Source: Turbatrix aceti
Lineage: Eukaryota; Nematoda; Chromadorea; Rhabditida; Panagrolaimidae
Reading direction: 5' to 3'
DNA length: 64,000 bases
NCBI GenBank assembly: GCA_963969345.1
Contig: OZ017769.1
Location: forward strand, 1-64,000
Below the pieces are notes generated by a model that was not told the DNA's origin, did no database searches, and saw only the letters and a program-made list of their open reading frames with translations. How positions within the stretch are numbered: the first letter of the stretch is position 1; every line of letters begins with the position of its first letter. This document shows, piece by piece, positions 57,649 to 64,000 of this stretch. Both the position numbers and the translations under genes were made by a program.

Positions 57649-58210
57649 CAAGGTGTTGCATTCTGTTTGTTTTAGGCAAGCAAGCAAGCAAAGCTCGTAG
57701 GCAACATGTGTCGTGCCTATTTTGATTTTACGTAGGCAAACATCCTGCCTATCGACACAGGTTGTTAGGCAGCTGCTAAATACACAGGTGTTTAGTTAAC
57801 GACACATCTGCTTGCTCTTCTCAAAAATTAGCATGCGCGAGCAAGCAGGAGCTTGCATTTCTCACATTATTCTCCAAAGTTGGAAATTTGACTAGAAAAA
57901 CTGCTTGCAGAATCGAACTTTTTTCCCTGTAAACTCCTTTTGTTTCATTCTATGTCTTACTGTTCATTATTTTCCCAAATTCTCGCACACAGGTTGTGTC
58001 GAAAGCACATGCCAATTTTTGAGAAGAGCAAGCAGATGTGTCGTTATCTAAGCACCTGCTTAGCAATCCATCGTTCCCTGACCGTTGGCAAGCAGGTTGT
58101 GTGCATTCAAATTTTTGTAGCAAACTATGCAAGCAGCGATGTTTAGAACAGCTCATTGCACATGTTTATTCGAAATTTCAAATTGTCCGCACACAGAATG
58201 CAACACCTTG
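57649..58210. mobile_element. hAT-like MITE, target duplication GACGTCAG
   Basis: Ends are CAAGGTGTTGCATTCTG and the complement CAGAATGCAACACCTTG. GACGTCAG flanks it exactly (57641-57648 and 58211-58218). Subterminal sequence has AAGCAAGCA and TGCTTGCT repeats in both orientations. It has no credible gene. It lies upstream of the globin's known exons. Confidence 0.92.
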
Positions 58211-58365
58211 GACGTCAGTAGAAAAATCAAGTCGCGCTCAATGTGCATAGAGTTAATTTTTGCGATGGACTTGAAGAAACATGCAAAGAAATTCACTTGA
58301 CAAATTAATGTACGGCCCATTTAAAAAACCGTTCCTTTAAAGCAATGTTTTCAAGTATACATACA

Positions 58366-58753
58366 TATAGCGTATAGCGTATAGCGTATAGCGTATAGCG
58401 TATAGCGTATAGCGTATAGCGTATAGCGTATAGCGTATAGCGTATAGCGTATAGCGTATAGCGTATAGCGTATAGCGTATAGCGTATAGCGTATAGCGTA
58501 TAGCGTATAGCGTATAGCGTATAGCGTATAGCGTATAGCGTATAGCGTATAGCGTATAGCGTATAGCGTATAGCGTATAGCGTATAGCGTATAGCGTATA
58601 GCGTATAGCGTATAGCGTATAGCGTATAGCGTATAGCGTATAGCGTATAGCGTATAGCGTATAGCGTATAGCGTATAGCGTATAGCGTATAGCGTATAGC
58701 GTATAGCGTATAGCGTATAGCGTATAGCGTATAGCGTATAGCGTATAGCGTAT
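58366..58753. repeat. Perfect tandem array of a 7-bp unit (ATAGCGT), about 55 copies
   Basis: From 58366 to 58753 the sequence is an unbroken run of ATAGCGT without a single visible variant. Because 7 is not a multiple of 3, all three frames cycle through the same 7 residues (AIRYTLY), producing long but meaningless open frames. Uniformity points to recent expansion. Confidence 0.97.
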
Positions 58754-60077
58754 TCCACGTTGTTTGAATCTGAATTATAATCACAGCCATATTCTGCTTC
58801 TAAAATTACCGAAAAAAACTGCGACCAGATATAAAATTGATTGAAAAGATTGGCCACACCAAATGAAAAAAAAGTTTTAGCCAATTACATGTATCCTATA
58901 AAAATTGTCACGTAAGTGCCGTACACGCAAACAACAGGAACAATGAACAATGGGGCAAACAAAAAGTGGTATTCAATGCCTAGAAAACTCATTCTCGTGA
59001 GGTACGATACAATTTTTGTTAAAAAACGGAAGGAAATTGTAGTTTATTATACACAAAGGTAACAATAAGCATTTTTTCTTTTCTAAACTAACTAAAAACA
59101 TGTTACTCGCCAGCGGGGTGGCGAAGAGAGGATTCCCATGGGATTCACATGTGAAATCACATGGCACATGTGGATTCCCATCTATCACGGGATAATTTAG
59201 CGTTTAATTTTGAAAATGCGCGCTCCAGCCTAAAATAACGCCGATATTATTTTATTTTGCGTGCTTTTTTTCTTGCAATTAGGAAAAGTATTTTATTTTC
59301 ATTGTTTTTACAAATTATAAACGCCAGAAAAACGATAAATAAATAATTTAGAAAAAAAATACGACAAATGTTTGTTCGCATTTTTTTCGTTTTGATGTGT
59401 TGTTAAAATGTATTTTCTTCGTAACAATAGGAACAATTTTTTTGTTGTAGAAATGTTTTGAAATGAAACAAAATCGACGGGATAAAATATTTTTTAACAA
59501 TGTTATAATTATAATTTAAACAAACACATTTACCACAATTTGGAATGGCAATAATACAACTTCATCAATTACCCCAGCCTAAAAATTTATTTAGGACAAG
59601 TGAACTATAGCGGTGCACAAATGCGTGAAATGTTCTTCAAAATGGGAGACGTGCGTGGTATAACATGCTTACATCAACGCAACACTTTCAGTGTCATTGC
59701 ATAAATGCATATAGTCTTCTCGATGCACTGTCATTCCAGACTAGTTGTGGCTACAAATGGCATCCTGATAAAAAATATTTCGCAAATTACAGCTTGCAGG
59801 TGAGGTGTGAAAGGTGTGGCAGAGGAAAAAAAACGATGATGTTGGAGGTCGTGCACGACCATGGTGGTTGTTGTTGTTGACTTCAGAAAAAAAAGAAGAA
59901 AGCAAACAAAAAAAGATTAAGAAGAATGAAAAAAAAACATAACAAAAAGAAAAAAATCGTTTGACCTCCAAAGCTTGAAACATACTTTAATATTTATATT
60001 TAAAGGTACAAATAAAAATAATTAAAAATATTTTAAGATACTAAAATATGTACTAAAATACTCAACAAAAGGACACC
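58754..60077. other. Intergenic stretch with a truncated hAT-like copy
   Basis: A degraded relative of the 7990-8345 element starts at 59111 (CAGCGGGGTGGCGAAG) and can be followed to about 59320. The rest is AT-rich. A small cysteine-rich frame at 59665-59880 is not supported as a gene. Confidence 0.55.
59111..59320. mobile_element. Truncated relative of the 7990-8345 hAT-like MITE
   Basis: It begins CAGCGGGGTGGCGAAG and shares GATTCCCATCTATCACGGGA and the following AT-rich region with 7990-8170. The right end is missing. Confidence 0.7.
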
Positions 60078-63000
60078 CTAAGCTATGAGGTCTTTGGGTT
60101 GCTCCGGGCTTGTCTTCGGCCAAGCGTCGATCACGCAGCCAACGAACACGACCGCTCGCGGCTACAGACAAAACAACAACTGAGACAGTAGGAAAGGGAA
60201 ATACAGGAAACAATTATTCTACGCGAGATAAGAGTGCGCACGCGTTGCACCAACTCGTACTCGTCGCGTAACAACTATAATTTTATTTGTTCTAGAACAA
60301 TGAGTCAAGTCTGTTCAGTGTTTTTTTTTATTTTGAATTTTTTTTAATTATTGAAGAAAACATTTTGCGCAAATTTTTAAATGCACGAAAAATGAATTTA
60401 CCATATTAATAAAAGAAATAGAACAAAACGAGTTGTGCACACTAGTGTGTATTGCAAAAGGTGAAAAAAAAATGTGTAAGGAACGATAAAACTGATGCGA
60501 GGAAGAGCTTCTTATTATGTAAATGACAAAACAGAACGCAAGCATAACTGGCGTTGGCATGTGTACAAAACATAATAAAAAAACTGTCACCTGTCAATTC
60601 CACACAATTTTTTCTTTTTTTTCCATTCTTTGTCAGACCCACCTGCGGTATAGCAAACCGTAACCGGCGTTGTCGGCTAAGTGGCATCGAAGCGCTGCTA
60701 CGCCTGATTCCAGTCGGAAGCGACAACCCCGGCGAAGGAGAAAGCAGAGGCCTTCCCGAAGCATACGACGTTGATGCGCCGTCGTCGACATCTAACCAGT
60801 CTTCGACTTCGTCAATGTCATTGCAACATTGATACGGTGCATTCTCAAGGTGTTTTTTGCTGAAGCTTGGCGATGGGACATGCGCGTCGCATACTGGGGC
60901 ACCGTCAGTAACGGTTTTCGGTCGACCCTCGTCTGCGAGAGAAATGACTTCGTTGTCGTATTCGGCCTAAAAATTTTTATTTTTACAAAAACTTTGGTAC
61001 AGCATAAACAACAATTTTAATCAAAAAAGTTTCCTGAAAGTGCAGAAAAATGTATGTTCTTTAACAAAGATGTGTCAGACACAAAGGGGAATGAGTGCCC
61101 TTATTCTTGACAGGTGTATTCTTTGATGTCCATGTACTTTGCAGCAAGCAGCAGGCCAGCAGTAAATTACAGACTTGACTTTTTCCATCCAACAAGTTTA
61201 TACACACTTTCGATAAAATAGTGTGCGCCTGACAAACAAGGCTCTCAAAACGGCCCATGCGGCCCCGGCCGTTCCGTTTTTTTCCGGCCCTGGCACGAGC
61301 CAAAACGGGCCGCTTTATTAAATTTTTGAGTTGTACTTGGAGTACCTGAATGACGTACAAGCTAGCGCGCAAAGCCATCGATAGAACGCCGATTGACTAA
61401 TTGGGTCAGTCAGCGCAGTATTATAGTTGAAAGAAACAATAATACTTGTTTACCAGTGCCGTAATAGCAGTATTATGCACCTAGTATTAATCAATGCACG
61501 ACACTTAAAAATATATGTACTATTGTATTTTTATAACATGATATACAACAGTAATCAACCCCTATCAATATCAGTCTTACTGATACTGATATCACTACTA
61601 GTATCAAACTCCGATGTAGCTTTATACATGGATGGCCCGGCCCGGGCCGGCAAAAAATCGGCCCGTTGAGAGCCTTGCTGACAATAACAACAATCAAAAT
61701 GCAATAATGTTCTGACCAGAGTTGTTCGATGCTCACCAAATTGCTCCTCCTCACTGCTCGCTCCTGCTCAGCTCACGAGCGCGAACGGAGCGAGCGCGAA
61801 AAATTGGAGTGCTCAATGAGCATGAGCAGAGCGAGCGGGAAAAATTGAATTGCTCAAAGAGCGCGAGCAGAGCGAGCAAGAGAAATTTTTAAAATGAGCA
61901 CTGCTCACTATAAATTTAGTGCTACAAATACTAAAATATTGATAGTTTCGATCAAAAACACGATGTTGGGGGTACCTCCAAGCAATATGCAGTCTTTCTT
62001 TTCGCGAGGGACTGAATTTGTGACTCAAAATTCACTTTTCTTGTGTGAGCCATTTTCGCTCATTGCTCGCTCTTGCTTAACTCACGAGCGTGAGCAGAGC
62101 GAGAGCAGAGGATCCGAGAATAAAAGAGCGCGAGCGGAGCGAGCGCGAAAATTTTAGGAACTCAAAGAGCATCATGAGCAGAGCGAGCACGAAAAATTTA
62201 TTTGCTCAAAGAGCGCGAGCAGAGCGAGCGCTGAAAATTGTCGAATTGAACAACTCTGAGGATTACTCAAAATGAGCAAGTTTTTGGTTAATTTTTGACT
62301 GTTTTGAATAAATTGTTCTAAAATTTTCTTTTTTTTTCTAAAAAACGGGCCGACTCACCATCAAGCTTGGCTCTATGTTCTGACTGTAAACCGTCCTGTC
62401 TGTAAACTGTCTGGGGGTAAGCTGTGGGGGGGGGGGGGGGGTAAAGTGACTGGGGGTAAACAGTCCTATAATCTTGACGACATGATCAAAACAATATTTT
62501 GAACATTTCCAATAAAAGATTTACGACCCTGTTGGCTCCCAAAATTGAACAACTGCTTGCCTTTAAAAATAGACTTTGTATAAGTAGCATAGTACTTTAC
62601 TGGAAAAAAACCTCCATTCATTTAAAAACGTCAAAGAATATTTTTATGACGTCATGCATGGCAAGCCAAACAGACTAAATGACTGCTATAATCAATTAGA
62701 TTTGAAATTTTTAAATCAATCAATCTTAATCATTTTGAAGCAAAAAATTGAAATGCAAACCATTTTTTTTTTATTGCACCGAAAGAATAAATCTCACCTG
62801 ACCAATGGCATCACAATACTGCACCAATAGATGGCTTCCACCATTTTGTTTTCTCGACAGTATTGGTGTTAACGGAGTTGTCACGAACGGGGAGGTTTCT
62901 TTTTCTGACGGCCTGCAGAGCACGCACTCCGATCCCCCAATGGGTCTTAAGTGGCCTCCTTCAGTAGGAACATCAAGCTCTGAATGGTAGATTTTTCCAG

Positions 63001-63163
63001 TAGTTGCTTCATCCGCCAGATCATTGCTTTCTCTTGCGTTACTACTCCTCCGGCTACCAATGCTTACGATGGCACTTCGCCACTTTCTGATTGTGTTGGT
63101 TTTTTTGTCACGTATCCACTGATATAAGCGCTGCATTACAGTGATTGATACCCGCTTGGATTG
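60078..63163 (-). CDS. Unrecognised multi-exon gene, 5' end incomplete
   Basis: Three exons fit in one frame: 63163-62798, 60966-60643 and, more doubtful, 60161-60078 (stop TAG). The first begins at an acceptor TTTTTTAG, so an upstream exon is missing; an ATG at 63136 lies in frame. The readable protein is about 257 aa, basic at the start (MQRLYQWIRDKKTNTIRKW) and serine-rich later (LLSPSPGLSLPTGIRRSS), with four to six cysteines and no membrane segment. No family is recognised. The splice junctions CAG|GTGAGA and CAG|GTGGGT and the phase-0 joins support real exons. The 1.8-kb intron between the first two contains two transposons and a 16-G run. Other terminal exons are possible. Confidence 0.5.
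61237..61677. mobile_element. hAT-like element in the intron of the 60-63 kb gene
   Basis: Ends are CAAGGCTCTCAAAACGG and CCCGTTGAGAGCCTTG. Flanks are CTGACAAA (61229-61236) and CTGACAAT (61678-61685), an 8-bp duplication with one mismatch. Subterminal GGCCC-rich motifs resemble the 7498 and 25144 elements. Confidence 0.8.
61717..62376. mobile_element. Composite GAGCGAGC-rich element, flanked by GTTCTGAC
   Basis: It starts CAGAGTTGTTCGATGCTC, and GAACAACTCTG near 62259 is its inverted end. About 110 bp of the 7498-family follow, up to 62371. GTTCTGAC occurs before (61709-61716) and after the composite (62377-62384). Most of it (61784-62371) is about 97% identical to 25925-26520. Confidence 0.65.
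62395..62465. repeat. GTAAAC-like repeats with a run of 16 G
   Basis: Imperfect repeats of CTGTAAAC and GGGGGTAA surround 16 consecutive G (62426-62441). The run of G tracts could form a quadruplex. Confidence 0.7.
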
Positions 63164-64000
63164 CTAAAAAATGGATTTGTGATTAGAAAAAAACGATTAA
63201 AAAGAAAGTCAACAAGTTAGTTAACACTGGCGAGAAACGGGAAGAGTTCAACACGAATACAGAGACATCACCTGTGAGCTAAGATTTTTTAAAGCAACAA
63301 CTTGTCAAAAAAACAACATAGGATGATGCTCATCTCTCGCGACGTGGCTTCGCGTCATGGCCAAAGTGACAGACATGCAAGGCACTTTTGCGTATCAATC
63401 GAAACCGATGGCAATACTTTCCTCCTATCTGCAAGTGTGCGGCTGTTGTTATTGGGAAAAGCATGCTCTTAGGTGTTTGTTCTACTCAACCAAACAACCC
63501 TAACATAAGTATTAATCCTGCTATCCGCAATGAATTTCAACGTTTATGCGTACGCATATCCCAAACGTTACAAATGCAAAGCATTTTTAACAGATCGTAG
63601 AGATTGTATTAGGCTTGAGAAAGTACGTACTACTTTTTTAAACAAAACAGCAAAGGTTTAGGACGTCAAAAAATTTAACTATCAATTGTCAACATCATTA
63701 GAGATGATGTTGACAAAAATGTAAGTGTAAAATGTCAACATCATGTCAAAAGTTTTGCGACAGATGCTTGAACTAATGAAAAACCTGATCAAAAATTATC
63801 AAACTTTTAAGTATAAACTGACCCATAATAAAATAAACAACTGAATCCAAATAAAGAACACTCACATCGTTTATATTTATGGTACCGGGACTGGTTGACC
63901 CTTCTCCGAGAGATGAGCAAGCGTGCCACGCCACAGCATTCACTTTCCCCTTGTTTTTCGACAATGGAAGAAAAAATGAGCGCGTTTATTGGCGCCTATA
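63164..64000. other. Right edge of the window, no complete gene seen
   Basis: The minus strand near 63868-63964 has an open frame ending in a good donor (GAT|GTGAGT) that would join in phase to the exon at 63163, but it contains no ATG and part of it (about 63930-63964) resembles the repeat at 39710-39745. The rest holds no recognisable feature. Confidence 0.4.

Noticed and set aside
58305..58884. Open frames of 161 and 177 codons with repeated AIRYTLY
   Set aside because: They are produced entirely by the ATAGCGT tandem array; a 7-bp unit without stops is open in every frame on that strand.
59665..59880. 71-codon cysteine-rich frame
   Set aside because: No signal peptide, splice sites or family resemblance; it overlaps poly-purine repeats.
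63773..63964. Possible first exon of the 60-63 kb gene
   Set aside because: It joins in phase, but it contains no ATG and part of it matches a dispersed repeat; kept only as a note.
1..64000. CRISPR arrays, bacterial operons, phage genes
   Set aside because: The sequence is eukaryotic with spliced genes; the only regular array is the heptamer repeat, which has no spacers.

Overview
The window is animal nuclear DNA, most likely from a nematode. The genes have many short introns (39-60 bp is typical) with T-rich TTTTCAG acceptors. The proteins include a cuticlin-type ZP protein, a nematode-like globin with a long N-terminal extension, and a four-CUB protein resembling SOL-1. In at least six genes a pyrimidine-AG acceptor lies within about 50 nt upstream of the start codon, as expected where mRNAs receive a spliced leader. 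All gene names rest on reading conserved motifs by eye; no search was run.

Layout, left to right: end of a transposon (1-168); FAM91A1 homologue (490-4563, +); a gene-poor AT-rich stretch; SLC35F5-like transporter (7319-10318, +) with small DNA transposons in its introns; a short dystrophin-like gene (10626-15070, -); a Transib-like palindrome and another inverted-repeat element (15.4-17.5 kb); a four-CUB protein (19377-21933, +); tRNA-Ser(GCT) (22182-22263, -); TMX3-like disulfide isomerase (22505-24595, -); a 2 kb block of hAT-like elements; AFG2A/SPATA5-like AAA ATPase (26601-29031, -), divergent from UBXN6 (29861-31760, +), which is followed closely by a NOPCHAP1-like gene (31978-32846, +); an unrecognised secreted protein (34234-35513, +); condensin II kleisin NCAPH2 (35671-38570, -); a 6 kb transposon nest (38.77-44.61 kb) built around a 3.8 kb palindrome; a protein joining a Rab-effector zinc-finger domain to Ig-like domains (44810-46681, +); a long coiled-coil CEP290-like protein (47189-52855, +); a ZP-domain membrane protein (53445-55093, -); a globin (56104-57255, -, 5' incomplete); a hAT-like element; a near-perfect array of about 55 copies of a heptamer (58366-58753); and an unrecognised multi-exon gene (60078-63163, -, 5' incomplete).

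For twelve genes the exon models below, with GT-AG introns (one GC-AG), give lengths divisible by three and no internal stops, which supports them. The genes are mostly unrelated housekeeping and neuromuscular or ciliary functions. The one suggestive cluster is AFG2A, UBXN6 and NOPCHAP1: two p97-type AAA system proteins and a probable snoRNP assembly cofactor, the last two arranged like an operon.

The most distinctive content is the mobile DNA. At least five non-autonomous elements have hAT-style ends (CA...TG) with perfect 8-bp target duplications, and two more have 7 of 8 bp. There is also a Transib-like foldback with a 5-bp duplication, a TIR family with 2-bp duplications proven by an empty site in the opposite arm of the palindrome, and an element with clustered subterminal decamers. 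No transposase gene is visible, so all these elements look non-autonomous. The strongest protein-level oddities are the Rab-effector/Ig fusion, the short dystrophin without an actin-binding region, and the altered first ATPase domain of AFG2A.
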